Assembly: GCF_963678225.1 (NCBI RefSeq)
Contig: NZ_OY782764.1
Span: 124,001-188,000 of the forward strand
From: an uncultured Cohaesibacter sp.
Lineage (GTDB): Bacteria; Pseudomonadota; Alphaproteobacteria; Rhizobiales; Cohaesibacteraceae
Direction of reading: 5' to 3'
Length of the DNA stretch: 64,000 bases
Below the pieces are notes generated by a model that saw only the letters and a program-made list of their open reading frames with translations, was not told the origin of the DNA and ran no database searches. How positions within the stretch are numbered: the stretch's first letter is position 1; each line of letters opens with the position of its first letter. This document shows, piece after piece, positions 36,818 through 45,125 of the stretch. A program made the translations under genes and the position numbers.

Positions 36818-37183
36818 ATGAAGAAATCGATATTGGTGGTGGATGATGAACCAACCATGGCCTTTGCGCTTGAGCAGCTCATGAAGGCTGAGGGCTATCA
36901 GGTGACAACCGCCAGCAGCGGCCAAAGCGCTTTGGACTGTGCCCGCAAGGACCACCCTAACCTCATTCTGCTCGATAGCTCCCTACCAGACAGGGATGGG
37001 TATGACATCTGCCAGACCATCCGCAAGGATGGAGGGAACGAAGATGTCACTATCATCATGATGAACACATCCAGCCGACCAATCGAGCTGGAAAAGGGGC
37101 GGGCCTGCGGCGCGAACGGTGCCCTGACCAAACCTTTCTCGCTCGCCACGGCGGCAAAGACCATCAAAGACTATCTGACATAG
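36818..37183 (+). CDS. Single-domain response regulator (CheY-like receiver)
   Basis: This 121-residue stand-alone receiver has all the phosphorylation residues: the acidic pair D9-D10, phospho-acceptor D53 (LILLDSSLPDRDGYD), T84, and K105 (LTKPFS). No DNA-binding or enzyme domain is attached, so it must act through protein contacts or phosphorelay. GGGAGGAG lies eight bases before the ATG. It lies 17 bases before the PAS/exonuclease fusion gene. That fusion lacks a usable phospho-acceptor histidine, so the phosphate source for this receiver is probably a kinase encoded elsewhere. Confidence 0.92.
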   Translation: MKKSILVVDDEPTMAFALEQLMKAEGYQVTTASSGQSALDCARKDHPNLILLDSSLPDRDGYDICQTIRKDGGNEDVTIIMMNTSSRPIELEKGRACGANGALTKPFSLATAAKTIKDYLT

Positions 37184-37200
37184 GCAAGAAACCGGCAACC

Positions 37201-39360
37201 ATGGCACCACCGACAAACAAACTGGAGCGACTGAGCCTGAGGCTTCGCATCTTCTTGTTTTTCGCGCTGATTGCCGCAAGTGCCTTCGTCATCATCACAG
37301 CCAGTCTCTATTTTGCCCTTCAGCGCATAGGCCCGGAGGCCACCCCGCATCTGGTTCTGTTTGGAGGCATTGCTGCCTTTGCTATCCTCTTTGTCACCGG
37401 TTGGGTCTGGCAGAAATTCGATCTCAATGTCGCCCAGCCCATCGAGCATATCTCCAAGGATGTACGCTCCCTCGTCCATGCTGGCGCCTCTCGCGGGATG
37501 GATCAGGAAACCGGCAAATATCTCGGCCTGCTTAATCCGGCCATCAGAGAAATCACCGACGCGCTGACCGAGGCTCGCGACGAGACGGAAAAGCAGATCG
37601 CAGACGCCACGCAGGAAACCCACAAGCAGACAGCACGGCTTGAAAGCGTCATCAGCAATCTTGAGCAGGGTGTGCTGATCTGCTCGCTTGATCACAAGAT
37701 CACACTCTACAACAAGCGCGCTCTGAAGATCCTGCATGTATCAGGCGAAATCGGCCTTGGGCGCTCGTTATTTTCAATTGTCTCGGCGGCCCCTTTTCGC
37801 CATGCTCTGGAACGGCTGAGCCACCGCTTACAGGAAGGCCGCCACAAGCATCACAGGGAAGGACTCAGCCAGCTTGTCATCTGCGCTACCGCCGATGGCA
37901 GACACACGCTGCAAGGTCGTGTCACGCTGTTACTTGACGATGCACAACAAAGCCCCACCGGCTTCATTGTGACCTTTGATGACATGACCCGCCAGCTCGC
38001 AGACAATGTCGAGCGCGACAGCCTTTTACAATCAGCCCTCAGCGATCTGCGTCATCCGGCCGCCAATCTTCTGGCCTCAGCCGAGATACTGACCGGTGAC
38101 TATGCCCTTGCGCCGGAAGCGCGTCTTACCCTTGAAAAAATGCTGGCAGAAGAAGCCAAGAGCCTATCAACCCGCTTAGAGCACTATGACAAGCGCTCCC
38201 ATGACATGCTGACCAGTGCATGGCCCATGAGTGATGTCTATTCCTCATCCCTGTTCAACTCGGTCCTGCGGCGCAACAGTTCGGAAGACCTGCACCTGAC
38301 TTGCGAGTTCATCGGCGATCCTGTCTGGCTGCATTGTGATTCCATCACCATTGTCGAGCTCATCGAATATGCCCTGCGCAAGGTGGCCGAGATCACCGGA
38401 CAGAAAGCCTTCCTGCTTCGGGCCAGCGAACAGAATCACAAGATCTATATCGATCTGCATTGGCACGGAGCACCGCTCAGCGTTGCCGCTATCAATAACT
38501 GGCTCGATGATCCGCTTGATCCCGATCTGGGGGGCATCACCAGCCGAGACGTGCTCCAACGCCACAAATCCGATTTCTGGAGTGCACCGGCTCCCGATGG
38601 CACGGCCCATCTGCGCCTGCCGCTCAGTCTTCCCCGCGACCCTCACACGAACCAGCCACAGGACGAGCAGATGCTTCTGCTGCCTGAGCGGTTGGAATTT
38701 TATGATTTTGAGCTGATGGAGCGCAAATATCTCGGCGCGCTGGAAGACCGCCCCTTGCGGGAGCTGGATTTCGTCGTTTTCGACACCGAGACCACCGGCC
38801 TTGATCCCTCTGATGGCGATGAGATCATTTCCATTGCGGGCGTACGCATCGTCAATGGGCGCATCATGCATGGCGAGATCTTTGACCACTATGTTCATCC
38901 GGGACGGAGCATTCCGCCTGCCTCAACCAAAATTCACCATATCACCAACGAGATGGTGGCCGATGCACCACCAATTCAAACCATACTGCCCCGCTTTCAT
39001 GCCTTTGTCAGCGATGCCGTACTCGTGGCACATAATGCCGCCTTTGACATGAAGTTCCTGTCGCTGAAACAGGATGAAACCGGCATCCGCTTCACCAATC
39101 CGGTTCTGGATACCGTGCTGCTTGCCGCCCATCTCCAAGGCCAGACAAGCAGCCTGACGCTGGATGCGCTGGCCGAGCAATTCGGCATCGAGATCCCTGC
39201 CCAAATGCGCCATACGGCGCTGGGCGACTCACTGGCAACGGCCGAGCTCCTGCTCCGCCTGATCGATCTGCTGGAAGCATCCGGTGTCAAAACCCTGCGC
39301 GATGCAGTAGCTGCGGAGAAAAAAGCCGAGGCTATCCGCCGCCAACAGGCCCGCTATTAA
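37201..39360 (+). CDS. Membrane PAS / degenerate histidine-kinase / DEDDh exonuclease fusion
   Basis: This 719-residue protein has two TM helices (about 17-40 and 51-70), a HAMP-like linker and coiled coil (to about 145), and a PAS-like domain (about 148-260). A histidine-kinase-like core follows (about 275-485), then a DnaQ-type exonuclease (about 520-700). The kinase core is degenerate: the H-box reads SDLRHP at 281-286, with Ser where the phospho-His belongs, and the N-box has no clear Asn. The exonuclease is complete, with D528 and E530 (FDTETTG), D616 (HNAAFDMKF), and H671 and D676 (HTALGDS). DnaQ-like nucleases often accompany this symporter cluster; fusion to a membrane sensor is the notable feature. 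The role may be controlled degradation of DNA or RNA, or it may turn over a nucleotide signal; that is inference. Confidence 0.88.
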   Translation: MAPPTNKLERLSLRLRIFLFFALIAASAFVIITASLYFALQRIGPEATPHLVLFGGIAAFAILFVTGWVWQKFDLNVAQPIEHISKDVRSLVHAGASRGMDQETGKYLGLLNPAIREITDALTEARDETEKQIADATQETHKQTARLESVISNLEQGVLICSLDHKITLYNKRALKILHVSGEIGLGRSLFSIVSAAPFRHALERLSHRLQEGRHKHHREGLSQLVICATADGRHTLQGRVTLLLDDAQQSPTGFIVTFDDMTRQLADNVERDSLLQSALSDLRHPAANLLASAEILTGDYALAPEARLTLEKMLAEEAKSLSTRLEHYDKRSHDMLTSAWPMSDVYSSSLFNSVLRRNSSEDLHLTCEFIGDPVWLHCDSITIVELIEYALRKVAEITGQKAFLLRASEQNHKIYIDLHWHGAPLSVAAINNWLDDPLDPDLGGITSRDVLQRHKSDFWSAPAPDGTAHLRLPLSLPRDPHTNQPQDEQMLLLPERLEFYDFELMERKYLGALEDRPLRELDFVVFDTETTGLDPSDGDEIISIAGVRIVNGRIMHGEIFDHYVHPGRSIPPASTKIHHITNEMVADAPPIQTILPRFHAFVSDAVLVAHNAAFDMKFLSLKQDETGIRFTNPVLDTVLLAAHLQGQTSSLTLDALAEQFGIEIPAQMRHTALGDSLATAELLLRLIDLLEASGVKTLRDAVAAEKKAEAIRRQQARY

Positions 39361-39462
39361 CTCTGTTTGACCCGATCGCACGAAACTCTATTGATCTGGA
39401 GCGCCGAATCTGAAAAGTTCGCCGCCGATCTTTCTTTTTCCTCACAGGATAATTGTATCACG

Positions 39463-40947
39463 ATGACCGTCAGCATTGATCTGGGGACCATGAAACTGGG
39501 CCAGCCGGCCCAAATGGATCTGGAAGAACTGCTGGCCACCCGCCTTCTGGTGCAGGGCAACTCCGGATCGGGTAAATCCCATCTGTTGCGCCGCATTCTC
39601 GAGCAGAGCGCCAAATGGGTTCAGCAGATCATTATTGACCCGGAAGGGGATTTCGTCACGCTGGCCGAGAAATACGGTCATGCGGTGGTGGATGCTGTCG
39701 GCACCGAAGCCGACCTGACCATGATCGCCGCCCGCGTGCGCCAGCATCGCATCTCAGCCGTGCTCAATCTGGAAGGCCTTGATGCCGACCGCCAGATGCG
39801 CGCCGCCTCGGCTTTCCTCAATGGCCTGTTCGATATCGACAGGCAATATTGGTATCCAGCCATTGTCATCGTCGATGAAGCCCAGCTTTTTGCCCCCGCA
39901 GCCGGTGGCGAAGTCAGCGAAGAGGCCCGCCGGTCGTCTCTAGGCGCCATGACCAACCTCATGTGCCGCGGCCGAAAACGCGGCCTTGCCGGTATCATCG
40001 CCACGCAGCGCCTTGCCAAGCTGGCAAAGAACGTCGCCGCCGAAGCCTCCAACTTCCTGATGGGCCGAACCTTCCTTGATATCGACATGGCTCGCGCTGC
40101 CGATCTGCTCGGCCTTGAGCGCCGCCAGGCTGAGACCTTCCGCAATCTGGATCGCGGCCAGTTCGTTGCCTTGGGCCCTGCGCTTTACCGCCGCTCGGAA
40201 ACGGTCACTATCGGCGCAGTGGAAACCTCGGCCCGATCCTCAAGCCCCAAGCTGATGCCACTGCCCGATGTGCCGCATGACAATATCGACGAGCTCCTTT
40301 TCAAGCCCGGCTCAGATGAAGACCCAAGACCCGCCATGGCCCCTCCGCCCCCGACCACGGCAGAGGTGATGCAGCAATTGGCCAATCTGAGGCTGGATCG
40401 GGAGTTTGGTGGCGAAACAGAGCCACAACTGGATCTCGATCCCGGCCTCAGCGCCGAAGAGCGCGAAGCGATTCTGCATAAGATCCTTGCAGACCTTCTG
40501 GATGATCCGGATGCTGCCTATCAGCCGGTATCCGTGCTCTATCAGGATTTTCAGGTGCGCTGCCGCATCGAGAAGACCCTCAAGACAACACCAGATCTGC
40601 AGGAATTCCGTCAGCTTCTGGCCGTCGCCCGCGCTGGCGTTGACGCAAAGGAAGAGACGCTCGATGAAGACCAGTGGAAACAGGCAGGCATCATAGCCGA
40701 CCAGTTGCCCGAAGACATGCGCGGGGTGTATCTGCTGCTCGCCAAGGCTGCCCTTGGCAAGAAGCCCTGCCCCACCAATCTGGAACTGGCTACCGCCTAT
40801 GGCACCCGCTCGCCTTCGCGCGCCCGCTTCCTGCTGACCTATATGGAAGAACGCGGCTATCTGGTCTGCGCCAACGATCTGCGCGGCAACCGCATTGTCA
40901 CGCTCAAGGATCTGGGCGTCCAGACCGAGCCGGGCAACCCGGACTGA
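39463..40947 (+). CDS. HerA/DUF87-type ATP-binding protein
   Basis: This 494-residue ATPase of the FtsK-HerA superfamily has Walker A QGNSGSGKSHLLRR near residue 30, Walker B AIVIVDEAQLFAP near 132, and the arginine/sensor region RGRKRGLAGIIATQRL near 170. A proline-rich linker (about 290-330) joins a C-terminal domain of about 160 residues that I do not recognise. The start at 39463 is the first ATG next to the conserved beginning VSIDLGTMKLG; the ribosome site is weak (AGGA at some distance). HerA proteins normally pump DNA together with a nuclease. Here the gene lies about 100 bases after an exonuclease fusion, which suggests but does not prove a shared role. Confidence 0.85.
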   Translation: MTVSIDLGTMKLGQPAQMDLEELLATRLLVQGNSGSGKSHLLRRILEQSAKWVQQIIIDPEGDFVTLAEKYGHAVVDAVGTEADLTMIAARVRQHRISAVLNLEGLDADRQMRAASAFLNGLFDIDRQYWYPAIVIVDEAQLFAPAAGGEVSEEARRSSLGAMTNLMCRGRKRGLAGIIATQRLAKLAKNVAAEASNFLMGRTFLDIDMARAADLLGLERRQAETFRNLDRGQFVALGPALYRRSETVTIGAVETSARSSSPKLMPLPDVPHDNIDELLFKPGSDEDPRPAMAPPPPTTAEVMQQLANLRLDREFGGETEPQLDLDPGLSAEEREAILHKILADLLDDPDAAYQPVSVLYQDFQVRCRIEKTLKTTPDLQEFRQLLAVARAGVDAKEETLDEDQWKQAGIIADQLPEDMRGVYLLLAKAALGKKPCPTNLELATAYGTRSPSRARFLLTYMEERGYLVCANDLRGNRIVTLKDLGVQTEPGNPD

Positions 40948-40980
40948 TCTCTCCGGCTCCGTGGCACGGGACGCTCAAGG

Positions 40981-41892
40981 CTAGAGGATCACACCCGCCG
41001 TCTTCAAGCGCCCGATTTCGGTAGCCACCACCTCGGCAAAGGCCAACCCGATACCACTCAAGGGGCGATCCTTTGGCACAAATTGTGCGATATCCCAACG
41101 GATGGATGGCAGCAGCGGACAATCAACGACCTTGTCCTCATCAAGCAGCAGACAGGCAACAGGGTCAACAATGGCCAACCCCACCCCCATTTCCACCAAC
41201 CGCACGACGCCGTGCAAGGTGCGCGTTTCGGCAACGATCGCCCGCTCCACTTCGATGGACTGCATCATATAGTCGATACGCGTGCGCAGCGGGCTGCCGG
41301 GCGCCAAATCCACGAAGGTTTCCCTTTTCAAATTCTGCAGGGACACTTCCGGCAGATGCTGCAGCTTGTGCCCCCTGGGCATCAGGCAGCGCGCTTCGCA
41401 GATCGCCAGCGATGTCACATCGGCCCCATAGGGGTCGGCATCCAGCGTGATTCCCAAAGCGAAATCGCAGCTGCGCTCTGCCACCATGCGCATGATCTCG
41501 CTCATGCCTGTATCACGCAGTCTGACGCTCACATGTGGATGAGTTTTCTGAAACTCGGCAATGGCATCAATGAGAAATGTGTCACAGAAAATGGGCTGCG
41601 CTGCGATGACCAGATGCCCGCGCTGGTTGTTGGCGATGGCACTGGCCTCTTCGGAAAGGGCACTGATGCTTTCCAGTCCTCTCACCACCGTTTGATGAAA
41701 CTGGAAAGCCTCCGGCGTAGGGATCAGCTTGTTCCGTTTGCGCAAAAACAGGGCAAATCCCACCCGAGCTTCAAGCGCCATCAACAACCGACTGATCATC
41801 GGCTGACTCAACCCTAGCTCGTCTGCGGCACTGCGCATGCCGCCCAGTCGGATATAGGCATCAAATGCCTGCAATTCGCGGATTTTCATCAT
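40981..41892 (-). CDS. LysR-family transcriptional regulator
   Basis: This 303-residue regulator has an N-terminal helix-turn-helix (RELQAFDAYIRLGGMRSAADELGLSQPMISRLLMALE, about 5-40) and a substrate-binding effector domain. It is divergent from the TTT transporter operon, with 143 bases between starts, the classical LysR layout, so it probably controls that operon in response to the transported acid. The ATG at 41892 has GAGG nine bases upstream; the longer open frame upstream runs into the regulatory region. The inverted repeat CAGTATT...AATACTG in the gap may be part of its site. Confidence 0.9.
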   Translation of the reverse strand: MMKIRELQAFDAYIRLGGMRSAADELGLSQPMISRLLMALEARVGFALFLRKRNKLIPTPEAFQFHQTVVRGLESISALSEEASAIANNQRGHLVIAAQPIFCDTFLIDAIAEFQKTHPHVSVRLRDTGMSEIMRMVAERSCDFALGITLDADPYGADVTSLAICEARCLMPRGHKLQHLPEVSLQNLKRETFVDLAPGSPLRTRIDYMMQSIEVERAIVAETRTLHGVVRLVEMGVGLAIVDPVACLLLDEDKVVDCPLLPSIRWDIAQFVPKDRPLSGIGLAFAEVVATEIGRLKTAGVIL

Positions 41893-41904
41893 TTTGATCA
41901 GCCT

Positions 41905-41957
41905 CAGTATTACAATTATGCATACCGTCTTATTTTCTTGCAAAAAAGGGAATACTG
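41905..41957. promoter_or_regulatory. Inverted repeat in the LysR/TTT intergenic region
   Basis: CAGTATT (41905-41911) and AATACTG (41951-41957) form an inverted repeat with 39 bases between the arms. An ATGCAT palindrome lies between them. The position between divergent LysR and target genes is consistent with a regulator site; binding is inference. Confidence 0.3.
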
Positions 41958-42035
41958 TGAAAGAAAGTTTTTGTGGATTATCCAACACCTTCCAAAGGTC
42001 TTTTTCGGACCGCAGTCTAAGAGGTTCATTAAAAC

Positions 42036-43010
42036 ATGAGAAAAATTGTTTCCGCCCTCGCGATGGCGACCGCTCTTTTCACTGGCGCAGCTATGGCCGA
42101 AGACAGCTACCCGACCCAGGCTGTTACCCTCACCATTCCTTATGGCCCGGGTGGTGCATCCGACCTTGCCGGTCGTGCTCTTGCTGAAACCGCCAAAACC
42201 TATCTCGGTCAGCCAATCACCGTGGTCAACAAGCCCGGCGCAGGCGGCATGAACGGTGCTCGTTCTGTTTCCGAAGCTGAGCCAGATGGCTACACACTCC
42301 TGCTGGCCCGCGTTGGCATGGCCCTGACCCCGGCCGTCAACCCGCAGGCTTCTGTCAATTGGGATGCCTACACCTTCCTTGGTGCGCTTGAAGCAACCCC
42401 GATGATTCTCGCTGTGAAGGGTGATTCCCCTTACAACAGCGTTGAAGAGCTCCTTAAAGCCGTCAAAGACAGCAATGGTGCCATGACCTATGCCGCTTCC
42501 GGCGCAACGGCGATCGATGGTTTCACCTCTCAGGCCCTGTTGTCCGATGCTGGCATGGACCCGCTGACCGCGGCCACTCTGGTGCCTTACAAAGGTGGCG
42601 GCGCGCTGGCAACCGCTCTGCTCGGCGGCCATGTTGATTTCCTTGCCGTTTCTGCTGGGTCCCTCATCCCGCATATCGAAAGCGGCGACATGAAAGCCCT
42701 GATGGTCTTTGCTCCGGAACGCATGGCAAAACTGCCAGACACCCCGACCGCAGCTGAGCTAGGCTATGAGCAGGCTGGTCAGGTTACCGGCTGGAGTGCT
42801 CTTTATGCGCCGAAGGGTCTGCCAGAAAACGTTATCGCCAAATGGGACGAAGTTCTTGGCAAAGTGGCTACCGATGAAACCTGGTTGAAGCTGGCTGGCC
42901 GTCGTGGCTCCATCTCCACCGTGGGCAAAATCAACATGACCGAATATGCCAAAGAACAGTATGACCTGTTCCATGGCCTTGCCAAGAAATTCGGCTACCT
43001 GCCGGAATAA
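42036..43010 (+). CDS. tctC: Tripartite tricarboxylate transporter substrate-binding protein
   Basis: This 324-residue periplasmic receptor of the Bug/TctC family has a signal peptide (MRKIVSALAMATALFTGAAMA). The mature start YPTQAVTLTIPYGPGGASDLAGRAL carries the beta-strand and loop that bind carboxylate in this family. GAGGMNGARSV near 68 and the segment GGHVDFLAVSAGSLIPHI near 195 are also typical. Ligands in the family are organic acids such as citrate or dicarboxylates; which one applies here cannot be told. It is the first gene of the operon and is followed by a stable hairpin before tctB, which would favour higher levels of this receptor. Confidence 0.93.
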   Translation: MRKIVSALAMATALFTGAAMAEDSYPTQAVTLTIPYGPGGASDLAGRALAETAKTYLGQPITVVNKPGAGGMNGARSVSEAEPDGYTLLLARVGMALTPAVNPQASVNWDAYTFLGALEATPMILAVKGDSPYNSVEELLKAVKDSNGAMTYAASGATAIDGFTSQALLSDAGMDPLTAATLVPYKGGGALATALLGGHVDFLAVSAGSLIPHIESGDMKALMVFAPERMAKLPDTPTAAELGYEQAGQVTGWSALYAPKGLPENVIAKWDEVLGKVATDETWLKLAGRRGSISTVGKINMTEYAKEQYDLFHGLAKKFGYLPE

Positions 43011-43067
43011 GAAACGCTCTATCTGCTGAACAAGAAGAGTAAAAAACTCTATATCATCTGACAGCAA

Positions 43068-43094
43068 GCGTGGCCCTTTCCATTAGGGCCACGC
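43068..43094 (+). terminator. Stable intercistronic hairpin between tctC and tctB
   Basis: GCGTGGCCCT pairs perfectly with AGGGCCACGC around TTCCATT; no long T run follows. It probably protects the 3' end of the tctC message or causes partial termination, giving more receptor than membrane subunits. Confidence 0.6.
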
Positions 43095-43116
43095 CCTTTG
43101 TTGGGGACTTCCCGCC

Positions 43117-43626
43117 ATGCACACTTCCTTTCTTCGTAGCCCATGGTTCTGCGGGCTGCTGATTGCTGCTTTCTTCGCCTTTGTCATTTTTGCGCTCATC
43201 CCGGTTTACGTACCGCGCCCAGCCTTCATTCCAGGCTTTGCGCCGCCGCCGGATATGTGGCCCCGCACGGTATCCATCATTGGCTGTGCCCTCGGTCTGC
43301 TTCTCTTCATTCTGGCTCTTCTCGGGCGTGCCGTAGAGAGCGAAGCGCTTGAAACGGACCACGCTCCCAAAAGCGTGCTGATCACCCGCTTCATTGGCGC
43401 AATGGTCGTCTTTATCGCCTATGTTCTGCTGTTGCCCTATGTCGGGTTCCTGATTGCCTCCATGGCCCTGACCGGTGCCATGATCCTTCTGACCGGCGAG
43501 AAGAACTATCGCTATTGGGCCATTGGCCTGACGCTTCTGGGGCCGATTGTGCTTCAGCTGGTGTTCCACTCGGCGCTCGGAACACAATTCCCTGTTGGCA
43601 TTCTGACCAAACAATTTGGCTTCTGA
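43117..43626 (+). CDS. tctB: TTT transporter small membrane subunit
   Basis: This 169-residue membrane protein has four predicted TM helices (about 9-30, 50-70, 92-112 and 115-150). This is the usual layout of TctB, the poorly conserved small permease of tripartite tricarboxylate transporters. The sequence MWPRTVSIIGCALGLLLFI near residue 46 is typical. It lies between the receptor and large permease genes, 12 bases before tctA. It is named by position and membrane layout more than by motif. Confidence 0.87.
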   Translation: MHTSFLRSPWFCGLLIAAFFAFVIFALIPVYVPRPAFIPGFAPPPDMWPRTVSIIGCALGLLLFILALLGRAVESEALETDHAPKSVLITRFIGAMVVFIAYVLLLPYVGFLIASMALTGAMILLTGEKNYRYWAIGLTLLGPIVLQLVFHSALGTQFPVGILTKQFGF

Positions 43627-43638
43627 TCGGAGACACTC

Positions 43639-45120
43639 ATGGCACACGACATTCTCTATGCCTTGCAGGCTGTAGCGACCTGGCAGAATCTCCTGATCAT
43701 GGCCGCAGGCATCTGGGGCGGCGTGATCATTGGCGCCATTCCCGGCATGACCGGCACAATGGCGGTTACTCTCGCCCTGCCCTTTACCTTCTATATGGAA
43801 CCGGTTCCCTCCATCCTGCTGCTGGTCGCCCTCTACAAGGGTTCGACCTATGGCGGTTCGGTATCCGCGATCCTTATCAAGACCCCCGGCACCGCTTCAG
43901 CCGCCTGTACAGCCCTTGACGGTTATCCACTGGCCCGTCAGGGCAAGGCAGGCAAGGCGCTCAATATGGCGCTCTATTCCTCGGTTATCGGCGATTTTAT
44001 CTCCAACCTGTCACTGATCTTTCTTGCAGCCCCGCTGGCCATTCTGGCTCTGCGCGTCGGACCGCCTGAATATTTCATGCTGATGCTGTTTGCCCTGACC
44101 ACCGTTGCAGGTGTTTCGGGCAATTCCCTGCTGCTCGGCCTCATCTCGGCAACCTTCGGCTTGTTGCTCGCAACGGCAGGCGAAGACCTCTATGGTTCTT
44201 TCCGCTTTGCCTTCACCGACGACATGCAGGCAGGCCTCTCTGTTGCTCCGGTTCTGATCGGCCTATTTGCCCTGCCCGAGCTACTCAAACTCATCGTCTT
44301 CCGCGCAGCACACAAGAATGAAGCCGCCAAACTGGGAGATCAGAAAGTGAGCCGAAGCGAGTTCATCGGCTCTGTCAAATCCATTTTGCGCGGCTCCGTT
44401 ATTGGGGCCGTGCTCGGCGCAATCCCCGGCATCGGACCTTCTGCTGCGGCTTTCTTCTCCTATGGCGAAGCGCAACGTACCTCCAAGAATGGCGACAATT
44501 TCGGCAAAGGCGAATTGGAAGGCATCGCCGCTTCCGAATCCGCCAACAATGGGGCTTGCGGCGCAACCATGATCCCGCTGCTTGCCTTGGGTGTGCCCGG
44601 CGATGTCATCACCGGCGTCATGCTCGGCGCCTTCATGATCCAGGGTCTCACCCCCGGGCCGCTGCTGTTCCAGACCAACATCCACGAAGTCTATATGCTG
44701 TTCATCGGCATGCTCTTCTCGTCGGTTCTGCTGTTCTTTGCCGGTAAGGTCATCATGCGCGGCTTCTCCCATGTTGCTCGCGTTCCTCAGTCCCTGCTGG
44801 CTCCGGTGGTCCTGCTGCTCTGCCTGTTTGGTATCTACTCCATTGCGTCCAGCATGTTCGATGTCGCCATTCTGCTCATCATGGGTGTGACCGGCTTCAT
44901 CATGTTCCTGCTGAACATCCCCGCAGCACCGTTCCTCATCGCCTTCATCATCGGACCAATGATCGAAGAAAACCTGCGCCGCGCGCTGGCAATTTCCCGT
45001 GGAGATCCATCTGTTCTGGTCTCCTCTCCGATCACGATGATTTTCGCCGTACTGATTATCCTCGTCGTCGGGCTCACCGTCCGACGTGAATTCCTTAAAT
45101 CCCGAAATAGAAAGGCTTGA
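43639..45120 (+). CDS. tctA: TTT transporter large membrane subunit
   Basis: This 493-residue permease has 10-12 TM helices. Conserved TctA segments are GVIIGAIPGMTGTMAVTLALPFTF near residue 29, LLLVALYKGSTYGGSVSAILIKTPGT near 60, and the inverted-repeat counterpart GAVLGAIPGIGPSAAAFFSYGEAQ near 255. The GxIPGxG repeats are thought to line the transport path. GGAG lies eight bases before the ATG. It is followed 5 bases later by the deacetylase gene, so import and hydrolysis of the substrate are probably linked. Confidence 0.94.
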   Translation: MAHDILYALQAVATWQNLLIMAAGIWGGVIIGAIPGMTGTMAVTLALPFTFYMEPVPSILLLVALYKGSTYGGSVSAILIKTPGTASAACTALDGYPLARQGKAGKALNMALYSSVIGDFISNLSLIFLAAPLAILALRVGPPEYFMLMLFALTTVAGVSGNSLLLGLISATFGLLLATAGEDLYGSFRFAFTDDMQAGLSVAPVLIGLFALPELLKLIVFRAAHKNEAAKLGDQKVSRSEFIGSVKSILRGSVIGAVLGAIPGIGPSAAAFFSYGEAQRTSKNGDNFGKGELEGIAASESANNGACGATMIPLLALGVPGDVITGVMLGAFMIQGLTPGPLLFQTNIHEVYMLFIGMLFSSVLLFFAGKVIMRGFSHVARVPQSLLAPVVLLLCLFGIYSIASSMFDVAILLIMGVTGFIMFLLNIPAAPFLIAFIIGPMIEENLRRALAISRGDPSVLVSSPITMIFAVLIILVVGLTVRREFLKSRNRKA

Positions 45121-45125
45121 GACCA

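Noticed and set aside
36233..36955. A 240-codon minus-strand frame opposite the hypothetical membrane protein gene
   Set aside because: The plus-strand gene has a good ribosome site, TM helices and matching operon direction; the minus frame has none of these.
38030..38660. Functional histidine kinase in the exonuclease fusion protein
   Set aside because: The expected phospho-His is Ser and the N-box is not recognisable, so kinase activity is not claimed.
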